This document shows, in pieces, positions 45,045 through 54,455 of a stretch of DNA of 64,000 nucleotides; within the stretch, counting starts at the first letter, position 1; the number at the start of each line of letters is the position of its first letter. A program made the position numbers and the translations under genes. The DNA is from Streptomyces decoyicus (GTDB lineage Bacteria; Actinomycetota; Actinomycetes; Streptomycetales; Streptomycetaceae): the NCBI RefSeq assembly GCF_019880305.1, contig NZ_CP082301.1, forward strand, positions 8,556,001 to 8,620,000, written 5' to 3'. Below the pieces are notes generated by a model. The model saw only the letters and a list, made by a program, of their open reading frames with translations. It made no database searches and was not told the DNA's origin.

Positions 45045-46307
45045 GTGATTGTAATTCTGCTGGGAATTCCGTCCTTGTTGGTAGCGCGGGCAAAGGGTGC
45101 GTCAGTTGCCCTTTCGCTTCTGTTTGCCGCAGCTCTGAGTGGTGTGCTGACTGTCACGCTCACGCCGGGCGACGGAGGATCGGGGCAGGCCGGCATCTGT
45201 GATGTCGGCCTGCCTCTGCAGGGCCTCTTGTCCTCTGAGTCGGCCCGTCTCAACGTGATGCTACTTATTCCCGCAAGTTTCTTCGCCGTGCTCCTTTTCC
45301 GGCGGCCATTTTTGGTTCTTGCGGGAACTTTGATGGCGACGGGTGGTATTGAGCTGCTCCAGTCATGGACAGATCTGGGGCGCTCGTGCAGCTACGACGA
45401 CATCAAGGCGAATGCGTTCGGTGGCTTCCTCGGCGTGATTCTCGGCGTTGTCGTTTTGTGGACGCGGAGACGCCGCCCTCCCTTCACGAAAACAGATGCA
45501 GTGTGGGGTATTTGTTCTGGCGTGGTAGGCGGGGCCATTCTTTCTGCGACGTTCGCCTTCATCGTCAATCCGGTGCACTCGGAGGCGAAAGCGCAGCACA
45601 GACGCGAGGCTGCCGGAGACGATCTCGCTCAAGATGCCTGGCTTCAGAATGCGGTGGCTAGCCTGTACGGCAAGGGCACATTGATTACTCAGTCCACGAG
45701 TGTGAAGTTGAACAATGGACATTGGCGACTGACGGCAGAGACGGCTAAAGGGAGCGTCGATGTGCTGTGGCCGGACCGAAAGCTCGCGCGTTTCACTCCG
45801 AAAGGACGTGCCCGCGGTACCGGCACGCTATCCGAGGACGAGCTCAGAAGTGTTGGCGATCGGTTCGCCAAGAAATGGCTTCCTGATGATGTGGCTGGAG
45901 CCAAAGTCACACACAGAACTGTCGACGGCAGCCGAGGGCCGCACATTCTGGTCTATCGCCGCTACGTGGACGGGGTAATGATGCCGATGCGGCTGGACCT
46001 CACGGTCTCCCCTACCGGCCGAATCACGGGTATGGCTGCGCAGTCCACGCCCGATCCGAAGCTCCCCAAAGCCGTTGTCACGTGGGCCAGTGCGACGAAG
46101 CTGGCTGAACGCACGGCCGGAGGCGCCACAGCGGTCCCCGTCAAACTGCTCGCTCAACGAGTCAACCGCGCTTGGCGTCCAGTATGGATGGTCTCGATCG
46201 TGCGGGGGCCGAAGAAGACAGTGGAGTCGACAGTCTTCCTCGATGCCGTAACAGGCAGTGAGGTGACACCCGGGCCCCCCGACGATGGCGGGACCACCGG
46301 CAGGTAA
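45045..46307 (+). CDS. VanZ-like membrane protein with a C-terminal extension
   Basis: 420 aa from a GTG at 45045. The N-terminal ~170 residues have several transmembrane helices with VanZ-type motifs: LLIPASFFAVLLFRRPFLVL, GGIELLQSWTDLGRSCSYDD, IKANAFGGFLGVILGVVVLW (VanZ proteins share the IE-LQ--R--D--D---N--G pattern). After a second helix (SGVVGGAILSATFAFIVNPV) comes an extracytoplasmic domain (~180-420) with propeptide-like text (FAKKWLPDDVAGAKVTHRTV, LVYRRYVDGVMMPMRLDLTV), resembling YcdB/PepSY-type regions. VanZ proteins can lower teicoplanin or other antibiotic susceptibility; this member's role is not known. Confidence 0.8.
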   Translation: MIVILLGIPSLLVARAKGASVALSLLFAAALSGVLTVTLTPGDGGSGQAGICDVGLPLQGLLSSESARLNVMLLIPASFFAVLLFRRPFLVLAGTLMATGGIELLQSWTDLGRSCSYDDIKANAFGGFLGVILGVVVLWTRRRRPPFTKTDAVWGICSGVVGGAILSATFAFIVNPVHSEAKAQHRREAAGDDLAQDAWLQNAVASLYGKGTLITQSTSVKLNNGHWRLTAETAKGSVDVLWPDRKLARFTPKGRARGTGTLSEDELRSVGDRFAKKWLPDDVAGAKVTHRTVDGSRGPHILVYRRYVDGVMMPMRLDLTVSPTGRITGMAAQSTPDPKLPKAVVTWASATKLAERTAGGATAVPVKLLAQRVNRAWRPVWMVSIVRGPKKTVESTVFLDAVTGSEVTPGPPDDGGTTGR

Positions 46308-46504
46308 TCAGTGGCATCGCTCACCGGGGGTGCGTGGGCCGGGTAGTGGCTCGACGCTGAGTTCGGCCAGGCGCTCGCGCTGCCTCTCGCTCAGACGCCC
46401 CCTGCGCGTGCAGCCAGGGGGGACGCCGGGCGGGATCATTTGTTCACAGCGAGCCAGGAATTCTCGTCAGGGAAGCCGCAGGAGAACCGCGTGGCACACG
46501 TGGT
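46308..46504. other. Short stretch with a possible coding scrap
   Basis: A reverse frame reads RRGRLSERQRERLAELSVEP near 46350-46400, somewhat like a helicase-associated or HTH segment, but without boundaries. Not called as a gene. Confidence 0.3.
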
Positions 46505-47584
46505 TCAGTCGTCCTGTAGTGACCGCAGAAGTCGTGCTCGTACGTCGGCCCTCCGGTCTGCTTCGGCTGCGTCGTCCGGCTCCGGGGTCGCGTGTGAAGT
46601 GTCGTCGGGTGTTGTGTCGGCGTTGGCCGGCAGCGCCTCGTCGATCATCTTGCTGGAGCGGATGACGACGGACTCCGCCGGCTCTTGTGGCCAGACGGCA
46701 ATGAGGTAGTCCTCGACAGGCTCTTCGCTGACCCCGTCCGGGTTGATCGAACGCCCCGATGCGTGGACGCGCATTCGATACCAGCCCGGTCCTTGGGGGT
46801 TGAGCGCGGGATGAGGCCGTGACTCGTCCCTGGGACAGGCCAGGTCTCGGTTGCGTTTCATGGTGGCCGCATTCGTCGTCCGGGTCAGGGGACTTTTGAA
46901 GGTGGCTCCCGGCAGACCGGAGCGCTGAGCACGAGTGATGTGCGATGCTAGTTGCGGCGCCCTGCTCTTGCTGTAGATGAGCGGTGAGGCATACCACGGG
47001 ACGACACATCCGACCGTGGCCCTACCGGCCGTTGCGTTGTCACAGCGGAACTCGTTGAGCTTGAAGGAGGATTTCGACGTGCCGTAGGTCCCATTTGCGA
47101 CGGACAGCGTCCATGTGGTGGCGCAGCGGCCAATGGCGCCGGAGCGCGTTGCCGTGGTGTCGAAGAATGACTCCCCCAGCTTCCAGGAACTCAGCGGAGC
47201 CAATTTCCTTGAAGGAAAGGACGACTTGTGAACCTTGCAAGCACCGTCCTTCGTTGCCTTGCCGCTGATGGATGCTTTCAGGGCATCTCCCCAGCCACGG
47301 TAGGCAGAGACTTCGATCCCGTAGCCCCATCGGGGCATTCCGGAATCACCGTAGCTGTAGTTGATGACGTTCATATCGGCCGAGCCTGTCACCTGTCGGC
47401 GGCCGTTGACCACGCGGAACGTCTGGTAGGACAGCCCGGAGATCCAGCACACCTCCTCGCGCTTTCCGAGGATCTGGCCACGGGCGTTCACACACCACTG
47501 CGGTGGCTTCACCCCCGCCTGAGGCGCGGAGCTTCCGCGAAACATCGTCGCCTGCGTGCCGACTGCGCCCGTTCTCAGGCACAC
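46505..47584 (-). CDS. Possible chimera: NucA/NucB-type N-part joined to a different C-terminal domain
   Basis: A 359-aa open frame. The first ~245 residues (VKPPQWCVNARGQILGKREE, CRTT-like paired Cys, TWTLSVANGTYGTSKSSFKL, GCVVPWYASPLIYSKSRAPQ, LASHITRAQRSGLPG, LTRTTNAATMKRNRDLACP) resemble the long N-terminal region of Streptomyces secreted NucA/NucB-type nucleases, which continue into a CDEYPFASTREG catalytic motif. That motif is absent. From GPGWYRMRVHASGRSINPDG, EEPVEDYLIAVWP onward the protein matches the end of a different Streptomyces family, then an acidic tail. The join (near 46800) is in frame. No signal peptide at the start, where the N-terminus is also cut (IS5 relic upstream). 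Probably not a working nuclease. Confidence 0.5.
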   Translation of the reverse strand: MCLRTGAVGTQATMFRGSSAPQAGVKPPQWCVNARGQILGKREEVCWISGLSYQTFRVVNGRRQVTGSADMNVINYSYGDSGMPRWGYGIEVSAYRGWGDALKASISGKATKDGACKVHKSSFPSRKLAPLSSWKLGESFFDTTATRSGAIGRCATTWTLSVANGTYGTSKSSFKLNEFRCDNATAGRATVGCVVPWYASPLIYSKSRAPQLASHITRAQRSGLPGATFKSPLTRTTNAATMKRNRDLACPRDESRPHPALNPQGPGWYRMRVHASGRSINPDGVSEEPVEDYLIAVWPQEPAESVVIRSSKMIDEALPANADTTPDDTSHATPEPDDAAEADRRADVRARLLRSLQDD

Positions 47585-47639
47585 CCCCTTGCCCGTTGCT
47601 TTCGAGGTAGAGCAGCTCTCGGATGGCCAAGTTTTGGTG

Positions 47640-48260
47640 CAGGCTTTACAGCAGGTTCAGCCCCTGGGCCAGTCGCGCTCAAAGCATGAGACCAGCCGCG
47701 GTCGGCGTACAGGTGCTTGGGGCGGCGCAGTGGCTGACCGCGCTTGCCGCGGATCGGCGGGACGGCCTGGATCAGCGGGATCAGTTGGGTGACGTCGTTG
47801 CGGTTGCCGCCGGTGGTGATCGCGGCGAGCGGGATGCCGTGCGCCTCGACGATCGGTGGTGCTTGCTGCCGGCCTTGCCCCGGTCCACCGGGGACGGGCC
47901 GGTGGCCGGCCCGCCCTTCATCGCGCGGATGGGGCTAGAGTCGACCGCGGCGCGGGAGAAGTCCAGCAAGGCCTGCAGCCCCCCAACTCGGAGAGCAGCA
48001 GATCGTGCAGGCGCTGCCAGACCCTGGCCTCGTTCATCCCCGAGCCGAAGCCCAGTTCCTGGGGCAGAACTCCCAGCGGATCCCGGTGTACAGCACGAAC
48101 AGGATCCCGCACAGCACCTTGCGGCTATCCAGACGCTTACGACCCGGACGTCGCGAACTTCGGTGGCTGGCCGCCTCGGGAGCCGAGATTCTGACGATTG
48201 CGGACTTGGTCTCCAGGGAGCGGTACGGTTGCCTCGCCCGTGGCCGGCAGGCTAGACGGC
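47640..48260 (-). mobile_element. IS5-family transposase relic
   Basis: Reverse strand pieces in several frames: RKRLDSRKVLCGILFVLYTG, then FGSGMNEARVWQRLHDLLLS, LDFSRAAVDSSPIRAMKGGP, ATGPSPVDRGKAGSKHH, and a region around 47760 that reads DVTQLIPLIQAVPPI in the right frame. Order and content match a full IS5-type transposase (RAVIDSSHVRA, GPSPVDR---GSKHH). At least three frame changes and one internal deletion; inactive. Confidence 0.75.
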
Positions 48261-48835
48261 GACGTCGCCGGCGGCTCCTTTTGTAGCTCCCGTTACCTTC
48301 TTCCTGGCCCCGCAACGGGGCTCCCGGCCTCCGGCACCGGCATGACTGAGGTCCCCAGTCGACCATGACCGAAAGGGTGGTGTCATCGGGGCGGAGGCAT
48401 TGGTAGACCGCTGATGAGGGGCATGAGCACCGATCCCAATCCTGGGTGAGGTAGGGCTCTTTGTAATGTGGATGTCGGCTACGCCCCGGTGACCACTCAC
48501 GACGATCACGGGCCCTCAGCAGCTGAGGAATAGGCGACTCCGGGTTACGCGAGGTTGTCAGTTCTGCCCTCCTCTTTCGTCGGCGGGGTCGACGACGGCA
48601 CCGCTTTCACCGCCGAGCCCGTCGACGAGTCCCTCCCCGAGGAGCCGCCCGATCGCTGCCTGGCCCGTCCATCGCATAGTGGTGGTGGTATGCCCCGGTG
48701 CGGGCAGGCCTGTAGGCCATCGTGGGGATGGTGATTCCGTCGAGTCCGGCACGCGCGCTGGGATGGGCGGTCGAGGCGCGTGCTGTCGCTAGCCTGCGAG
48801 TGCCTCACTTTCTCCGTAGATGTTCAGGAGTGGTC
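48261..48835. other. Intergenic region with one weak small frame
   Basis: A reverse 64-aa frame (48558-48752; includes MRWTGQAAIGRLLGEGLVDG) has tolerable codon bias but no clear ribosome site or family. Otherwise empty. The right end supplies AGGAG (48826-48830) for the gene at 48836. Confidence 0.4.
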
Positions 48836-49246
48836 GTGTCATTTGTTCGTTTGGTCGGCCTTAATGGCGACAATCAGCCCGAGGATGTGCGGGATGTCCA
48901 GGAGTTCCTCAACGACTTCCGGGCCGACAACGGCCTTGAGCTGATCGTTGTGGATGGCCTGGTGGGACCGGCCACAATCGGTGCGATCAAGGGGTTCCAG
49001 GCAGCCCAGGGCGGGGACCAGGACGGGCAGATCGTGCTCGCGGAGTCCAGCTCTGGTGGCGTGGCTGGCCAAGGCGACGGGGACACCCTGAAGGAGGCAT
49101 GCGAGGCCGCCAAGGCGGACTGCAAGGCCAAGGCTGGCTGCGCGCAGGGGGACACGCTGAAGACGGAGAAGTGCTTCTGCTGGCGGGGTGGCACCCAGGT
49201 ATTCACCTGTCAGGTCAAATGTAGTTGCCAGTCGCCGGTGGCCTGA
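48836..49246 (+). CDS. Peptidoglycan-binding-like protein with a cysteine-rich tail
   Basis: 136 aa from a GTG at 48836 with AGGAG 5 nt upstream. Residues ~5-65 resemble a PG_binding_1 domain: RDVQEFLNDFRADNGLELIV, VDGLVGPATIGAIKGFQAAQ (the VDG--GP-T--AI--FQ core). After a Gly-rich linker the last ~50 residues hold eight cysteines (CEAAKADCKAKAGC, EKCFCW, FTCQVKCSC), enough for four disulfides. There is no signal peptide or transmembrane helix, which is odd for a wall-binding, disulfide-rich protein. It could leave by lysis, by a contractile or other non-Sec system, or act inside. Flanked by IS relics; no homologue named. Confidence 0.7.
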   Translation: MSFVRLVGLNGDNQPEDVRDVQEFLNDFRADNGLELIVVDGLVGPATIGAIKGFQAAQGGDQDGQIVLAESSSGGVAGQGDGDTLKEACEAAKADCKAKAGCAQGDTLKTEKCFCWRGGTQVFTCQVKCSCQSPVA

Positions 49247-49289
49247 CCGCTGGCGCAGGAGCGGGACGCAGGGCCCGGCACCACCGACC

Positions 49290-49715
49290 CGTTACAGCGA
49301 CACCATGTCCAGGAAGACGACGCTGCCCTGTGTCCCCGTTTCCGGGCCCTCGGAGACCACTGCTTCCTCGACGGCCAGGAGCCGCCGGGCCTAGCGGTCG
49401 AAAAGCAACGGCATCTCACCCTCGTAGGAGACGCTGTCCTCCAGGTGAGACAGGCGACGGCGTCGTCGGCGAGCCCGGCGTCCCATTCCTGGAGGAACAG
49501 GGTCGCCCGGGGCGGGACACGCACAGTCGCCTGCTCCAGGCGGACGGAGCAGTTGGGACCGGAACACCTGGATGAGCAGGGGAGCCGTGGCGGCGACGAG
49601 GCAGGATGCGCTCGGGGAGGATACGAGAGACGTCCGTGAACACGGTGGCTCCGGCGCTCTGTGCTCACCCACGACGCCGAGCGCGGCTCCTGCCCCCTCG
49701 ATGGTCTGACCCACT
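49290..49715 (-). pseudogene. Unrecognised cytoplasmic protein, broken by a stop and frameshifts
   Basis: Fragments in different frames: FTDVSRILPERILP, LEQATVRVPPRATLFLQEWD, AGLADDAVAC, then SHLEDSVSYEGEMPLLFDR, an in-frame TAG, ARRLLAVEEAVVSEGPETGT, GSVVFLDMVSL and the stop at ~49290. The pieces join in order to a protein of about 140 aa or more with good codon use. I do not know the family. At least two frame changes plus the stop show decay. Confidence 0.5.
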
Positions 49716-49804
49716 CGCCGCCACGCTTCTGCCGCTCCTTGGCGCGATACGCCCGTCCGCCGTGTGCGGAGAGCGTTGGCAGGAATCTTGCTTGAGGCAG
49801 CCAG

Positions 49805-50655
49805 TTAGGCACTGTTTTTCGGGTTGTGTTTGGAGCGAGATCGTGAGGGTTGTGGGTGTGAGGGTTTCGAGGTAGGCGTAGGTGTGTTTCTCGTAGCGGG
49901 TGGTGATGGCCGGAAGGTCTTGGGGTGGTTGGTGGTTCGCTTGTGGGTGTGGGGTTTTTGTGGTGTTCGCTGTTGAGTCCGGTGGGTGGCTGGCGTCGAA
50001 AGCCGCGGTTGTGTCGGTGTCGTTGTTGGTGGGGGCGTTGGGGGGTGGTGTGCCGGATTCCGTGTTGTGGCAGGTGACGGTGGTTGTTGCGGGAGGTGTG
50101 GGCCTTGTCTGTCAGGACGTGGTCGGGTGGGCTGGGTGGCCGCCGAGTCCGGTGCGGGGTTCGGAAGCCTGCTTCGGCACTCGCTCGAGCTGGGGGCCGT
50201 CACTGTAGTGCCCGGGTGTCAGAGCGAGGGTGAGGGGTCGGCGTCGTCTCTTGGCGGCGAGGTGGATTTTGGTGGTGGAGCCGCGTGGGAGGGTCCCAGG
50301 TATTCGCCGGTCTGATCACGTCCTCCCATTGGACGGCCGGTTTCCGCAGCACTGGATCGACTCGGTTCGTCCCTGCCCGGGCTCTTTTTGAGGAACCGCG
50401 GCTGGGGGTACCTTCCTCGCGTCGGCGGTGTGCTGGTGGGCCCGTACCGCGGTGGAGTCCACTGACACGTCCCAGTCGTTTCGGTCCTCAGCGTCCTGGG
50501 CGGCCTGGACGAGGGGCAGTGGCCTCTCCTACGTGCCGTCTGCTGGCCAGCGGCGATGACGTTTGTAGATGGTCTTCTACGGCCCGGACCGCTCGGGAAG
50601 GTCCCGCTGCTGCACACCCGTCCGCACCCGGTACGGCACTCCGTTAATCACCCGT
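49805..50655 (-). mobile_element. IS5-family transposase relic, nearly full length
   Basis: The reverse strand shows, in changing frames, DSTAVRAH-like text near 50460, STTKIHLAAKRRRRPLTLAL, TPGHYSDGPQLERVPKQA (about 50180-50280), DHVLTDKAHTSRNNHRHLPQ (about 50060-50120), GIRHT, and RYEKHTYAYLETLTPTTLTI at the end (49815-49890). This is the order of an IS5-type (DDE) transposase from the first to the last catalytic region. Many frame changes; inactive. Base composition is odd (runs of CCCAC/ACACC on the reverse strand). Confidence 0.75.
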
Positions 50656-51372
50656 CGGTGATCACTCCACCGCCCTCCACGCGCACCACCGCGAGGCAGA
50701 CTCCAGTCGATGCCACTCTGCGTTCGTTAAATCCCCACGACCATGGAACCAGCCTGACCCGACACCCCTCCCACGTCCGGAGATCCGAGAAACTCTGCCC
50801 AGGGCGTAGACCTTGAGCAATAGTGCTGCGCGCTGGTGGTGGTGGCTGCGCCGGGGCTGGGGCGGGGTGACGGCTGACGGGCTTTGCTCTGCCTCGCACG
50901 TGCGGTGCCGGGCTCGGCGATGTCATCGCAGCTTTCTCTGTTCGAGTCGCAGCATTCGCTGTTTGAGGTGTTGCCCCGCGCACTCATCACGCACGCCTGC
51001 CGTTGCGTAGAGCGCTGCGGCCAGGCAGCGCAGCCCGTCGCGGTCGCTTCCCAAGCCGGTCGCCCTGATGTCCCTTCGGCCGTTGGGATACGTGGGTACC
51101 TTCACCAAGAGGGGAGAGCGGTCATGACCGCGGGGCAGCCCCGGTGTGGCCTCGGTGTGACGTGCCTTCTGCCTGCACTGCTCGCCCCGGGTTCCGTGGG
51201 TGCAGCTGACGAGTCCGCGTTTCGAGGGCTGGTGGTTCTGCGTCCCGCTCGTCCAGGATGCCTGTCATGTCCGGTGGTGGCTACCGTGCCATGGTATTTG
51301 TGCAGGCCGTACTTGCCGTGGTGGTGGCCGCCGCGTGCCGGGCGGGGAGTGGTGGTCGTGCCGCAGCCCGGA
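50656..51372. other. Region with no confident gene
   Basis: One forward frame at 51124 starts MTAGQPRCGLGVTCLLPALL, APGSVGA, preceded by AGAGGGGAGAG, and looks like a signal peptide, but the following residues are not protein-like and there is no clear end; it may be the stub of a secreted protein. Nothing else recognised. Confidence 0.4.
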
Positions 51373-51891
51373 TTACTCCGCGCCGTGCTCGAAGTCTTCG
51401 GTGAAGTAGCTATCGTGCCGGATGCGGAACTGTTTAAGTGTCTCGCCGCCGCGCTGTGTCATCTCTGCGACCCGTTCGAAGTATTCCTCGCGTGGGGCGC
51501 CGGGGGAGAAGAGCAGGAGCATGGACGTGGGCTCGTCGGTGGTGTTTTTGAAGGCGTGCAGACCTCCGACCGGTACGTACAGGAAGTCGCCCTCGCGGCC
51601 CGTGACCCACCGTTCGCCGTTGTAGAGCTCCAGTTCGCCGGAGAGGATGTAGAAGGACTCCGACATCGCCTTGTGGAAGTGGGTCCTGGCTCCAGCAGAC
51701 CGTGCGCCCAACTCCACCTTGTACAGGCCGAATTCGCCGCCGGTCGAGTCGTTGGTGGCGAGGTAGTGGGTGGAGCCGCCGGGCGGGGAGATGTCCGGCG
51801 GGGTGTTGGCCGGGCGGAAGGACGCACTCACTTCGCCTTTGGTGCCGTGGTAGCGGGGCTCCGGGTACTTGAGGTATTCCGGGTACGACAT
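51373..51891 (-). CDS. Cupin-domain protein
   Basis: 172 aa from the ATG at 51891 with AGGAG upstream. Single cupin fold: motif 1 ARTHFHKAMSESFYILSGEL (two His, Glu and Tyr around the metal site), ELYNGERWVTGREGDFLYVP, motif 2 VPVGGLHAFKNTTDEPTSML (His). Such metal-binding beta-barrels serve as dioxygenases, isomerases or storage proteins; the N-terminal YHGTKGEVSASFRP segment is seen in Streptomyces cupins of unknown role. Cytoplasmic. No operon partner on the same strand. Confidence 0.85.
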   Translation of the reverse strand: MSYPEYLKYPEPRYHGTKGEVSASFRPANTPPDISPPGGSTHYLATNDSTGGEFGLYKVELGARSAGARTHFHKAMSESFYILSGELELYNGERWVTGREGDFLYVPVGGLHAFKNTTDEPTSMLLLFSPGAPREEYFERVAEMTQRGGETLKQFRIRHDSYFTEDFEHGAE

Positions 51892-52489
51892 GATGCGCTC
51901 CTTTGGCAGGTCTCCACCAGCATGGTGGATCCCGCCTGAAGAAGGCGGTATCGGGCGTGCGGCTGAGCTTGCGTCGGCCCGGGATGCGGCTGGGGCTCTG
52001 GGTGTGCTGTCCGGCGGGTCTACCGAAGCAGGCCGCTCCCACGGCGCTGCGCCGTGCGGTGGATCTCCCTGGTGTGGCGCCTCCGCCGTAGGGGGGAAGC
52101 GGATCATGCGCCGGCCTGATCCCTGCGTGGCGGGGGTCCGGAACAGTGGTCCCATGGCAGTCAGCGAGACGGGAACGACGGGAACGACGGGAACGACGGG
52201 AACGACGGGAACGACGGGAACGACGTGGGCGGTCGAGGGGCCGGGCGGCCTGTGCTGCTCTGGGCAGAGCGGCTTGCCTGCGGGATGGGGGGCCGCCCCG
52301 GTCGGGGTGGGTGCAACGCTGCCGGGAGGGGTGCCGGGTGTCTGTGTGAGGGGTCGGGCGCGGGCCGGTGTCCGGGGCCCCGAGTTCTCCTCGTTCGCAC
52401 GTCCGATGAGAACGAGGCCCGGGCTCTGCGTCGTTTCCCGGCCGTCACCTGTGTTGAGGACGTTGGGGTCACCTGTGACGCTTTGGCTC
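51892..52489. other. Intergenic region with a 9-bp tandem repeat
   Basis: The left part holds the promoter of the cupin gene. Apart from the GGGAACGAC repeat (listed separately), open frames are chance-like. Confidence 0.5.
52171..52224. repeat. Six tandem copies of GGGAACGAC
   Basis: Six perfect 9-bp units from 52171 to 52224. Because 9 is a multiple of three, all frames stay open across it, but no gene can be supported here. A likely variable-number site. Confidence 0.9.
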
Positions 52490-52831
52490 ATGTCGTTCCC
52501 GGCGTTCGTGTGTCTGCTGGTCTTGTTCGCCCTGGTGGAGAGCGCGTGGCGGTGGTTCACGGGGCTGGGCTTGATGCCGTGGCTGCGCAGGCGTACGGGG
52601 CAGTCGTTGTCGACCACGGCCTTCGATGAGTTCACGGCGGTCGTGAACGGAAACAAGACGGTGGAGCTGGAGCAGCGGCGGGTGGAGCTGCTGCGGCGGG
52701 ATGACGGGAGGGAGGGGGCGCCGCCCCGTTCCGGCATCGACCTGGCCCTGGGCACGGCGTTCATCGTGTTGCCGCAGGAGGCGGACGGCCCGTGCGCCGG
52801 CAGGCGCGATGGCCTTGAGGGCCGGCGGTGA
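52490..52831 (+). CDS. DUF6191-family protein with N-terminal membrane helix
   Basis: 113 aa from the ATG at 52490 (a GTG at 52475 is possible). It starts MSFPAFVCLLVLFALVESAW, one transmembrane helix, then LRRRTGQSLSTTAFDEFTAV, GNKTVELEQRRVELLRRDD and SGIDLALGTAFIVLP. The F-E-------K--ELE--R---L-RDD ...-IDL--G-A-V--P pattern is that of the small Streptomyces DUF6191 family. It overlaps the next gene by GTGA. Function unknown. Confidence 0.75.
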   Translation: MSFPAFVCLLVLFALVESAWRWFTGLGLMPWLRRRTGQSLSTTAFDEFTAVVNGNKTVELEQRRVELLRRDDGREGAPPRSGIDLALGTAFIVLPQEADGPCAGRRDGLEGRR

Positions 52832-53472
52832 GACGCGAACTGGCGGGAGCGGGCGCAAAACCGTCCGTGCTGTGGGGGCGTGTCGCATGTTTGTGGGCGG
52901 CCGTGTTCGCCGGGGTGCATTTCTACTGGGCCGTGGGCGGTGAGGCGGGGCTGAGCATCTCCGCCGGTCCGCTGGCCACCGAGCGCCCGCTGTGGTTCGT
53001 CGTGGCCGGTTTGTGGGGTGTGGGTGTGTTCTGCCTCCTCGGCGCCTTGCTGGCGTGGCTGCTTGCCCTCTCCAGGCTCCGGGGTGTTCCAGCTCTGCTG
53101 GCACGGTGGCTGGGGTGGGGCGTCAGTGCCCTCCTACTGGCCCGGGGGATCGGTATCGAGGTGCTGCTGCTGACCCACACGACGCACCTGGACACCTCGG
53201 TGAGCGTGGGGCAGCGGGCCTGGACGCTGGCCCTCTGGAACCCCTGGTTCATCGCCGGAGGACTGGCCTTCGGCCTCGCCGCCCTTCGCTCCCGTAGGCA
53301 TACCGATGCACAACCGCCACCCGTCCGGAAGCTGACTGCTCCGCCGGCCGGTCCAAGCCCCTCCGACCGGCCGGTCCAAGCCACTCCACAGCGGCCGGTC
53401 CAAGCCCCTCCACAGCGGCAGGTGACACGCCCTCAGACCCGGCTCGCAGACAAGAACTCCGGCGCCCGCTGA
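52828..53472 (+). CDS. DUF3995-family membrane protein
   Basis: 214 aa; GTG at 52828 overlaps the previous stop, so coupled. Four transmembrane segments: RVACLWAAVFAGVHFYWAVG, LWFVVAGLWGVGVFCLLGAL, WLGWGVSALLLARGIGIEVL, LWNPWFIAGGLAFGLAALRS. AAVFAGVHFYWAVGG and WNPWF---G--F are family marks of DUF3995. The C-terminal ~50 residues are Pro/Gln-rich and repeat RPVQA-PQ. Function unknown. Confidence 0.82.
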   Translation: MRRELAGAGAKPSVLWGRVACLWAAVFAGVHFYWAVGGEAGLSISAGPLATERPLWFVVAGLWGVGVFCLLGALLAWLLALSRLRGVPALLARWLGWGVSALLLARGIGIEVLLLTHTTHLDTSVSVGQRAWTLALWNPWFIAGGLAFGLAALRSRRHTDAQPPPVRKLTAPPAGPSPSDRPVQATPQRPVQAPPQRQVTRPQTRLADKNSGAR

Positions 53473-53668
53473 CCGCCGAGGCCGAGCTGGACCAGCCGGA
53501 AGCAGAGCCTGACCAGGCCTGATCTTCCAATCCGGGCAGCCTTCGCGCAGGGGGCAGGTGGCCTGTGTGGGCCGCGGAGCCGGCCTGGGCCTGGAGCGTT
53601 GACGTGCCGGCCGCCACGTTGACGTGCCGGCCGCCCGCGGCACACCGTCACGTGCCGGGTCCGGCAGG

Positions 53669-53887
53669 TCAGCCCTTCATGGCGGCCCAGAACTCCTCGA
53701 AGGACATCTGGCGGTCGCCGTCGGTGTCGAGTGAGTCGATCAGCTCCTGGGCCTGCGCTTCGGTGATCTGCGAGCCCTCCAGCTCCGCCACGACCTTGCG
53801 GTATTCGTCCGCGGTGACCTGGCCGTCCCCGTCGAGGTCGTAGCGCTCGAAGACCTTCCGCGCCGCCGTCTCCATGATGTCTGCCAT
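53669..53887 (-). CDS. Two-EF-hand calcium-binding protein (calerythrin-like)
   Basis: 72 aa, cytoplasmic. EF loop 1 is DLDGDGQVTADE (residues 17-28), a canonical 12-residue Ca2+ loop. Loop 2 is DTDGDRQMSFEE (54-65), which has Arg instead of the usual Gly at loop position 6; that may weaken the second site. Flanking helices fit (ETAARKVFERY, AQELIDSL, FWAAMKG). Small EF-hand proteins of this kind are common in Streptomyces and act as calcium sensors or buffers; the target is unknown. Monocistronic. Confidence 0.9.
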   Translation of the reverse strand: MADIMETAARKVFERYDLDGDGQVTADEYRKVVAELEGSQITEAQAQELIDSLDTDGDRQMSFEEFWAAMKG

Positions 53888-54455
53888 GTGCTCCGCCCTT
53901 CTGTGATCTTCGCTGACGGGCCCAGATTATCCGTCCGCCCCGAGCAACGCGGCGCCGCCCAGCCTGCCTCGCCGTGCGGGCCAGCTCGTTCCAGGCGCCG
54001 GAGGAACAGGACGGTACGCACCACGGTGCGCAACGGGCCCCAGGCCGCCCTGTCCGCCGGCGGCCCCGTGCGGACAGCGGCCTGGCAGGCCGCGCCGGCC
54101 CTGCTCCCGTTCCTGTGCCTGCGCCCGTATCGCGGCCTCGACGACGCGCCGGTCCACGCGCTCCCGTTCCAGCTGGAGGCAGGCCGCGCTCCCCCTCAGC
54201 CGGGACAGGCGGCAGGCAGGGGAGGAGACCCCCTCACCGCTGCGCTTCATGGAGCCGAGCCCGCCGTCAACCGGCTGCGGCGGCAGCCCGTGTGGCATGT
54301 GCTGCCGCCGGACCGGCGCCACAGACCGAGACCGCCTCACAGCGCAAACGGGAACGGGAACGGGAGCGGCAGCGGGAACGGCAGCGGGAGCGGGTGGAGG
54401 GCCCGTCCACCGGCGCAGCAGCGGACGGACCGGGACATCAGCACGCCGGCCGCCC

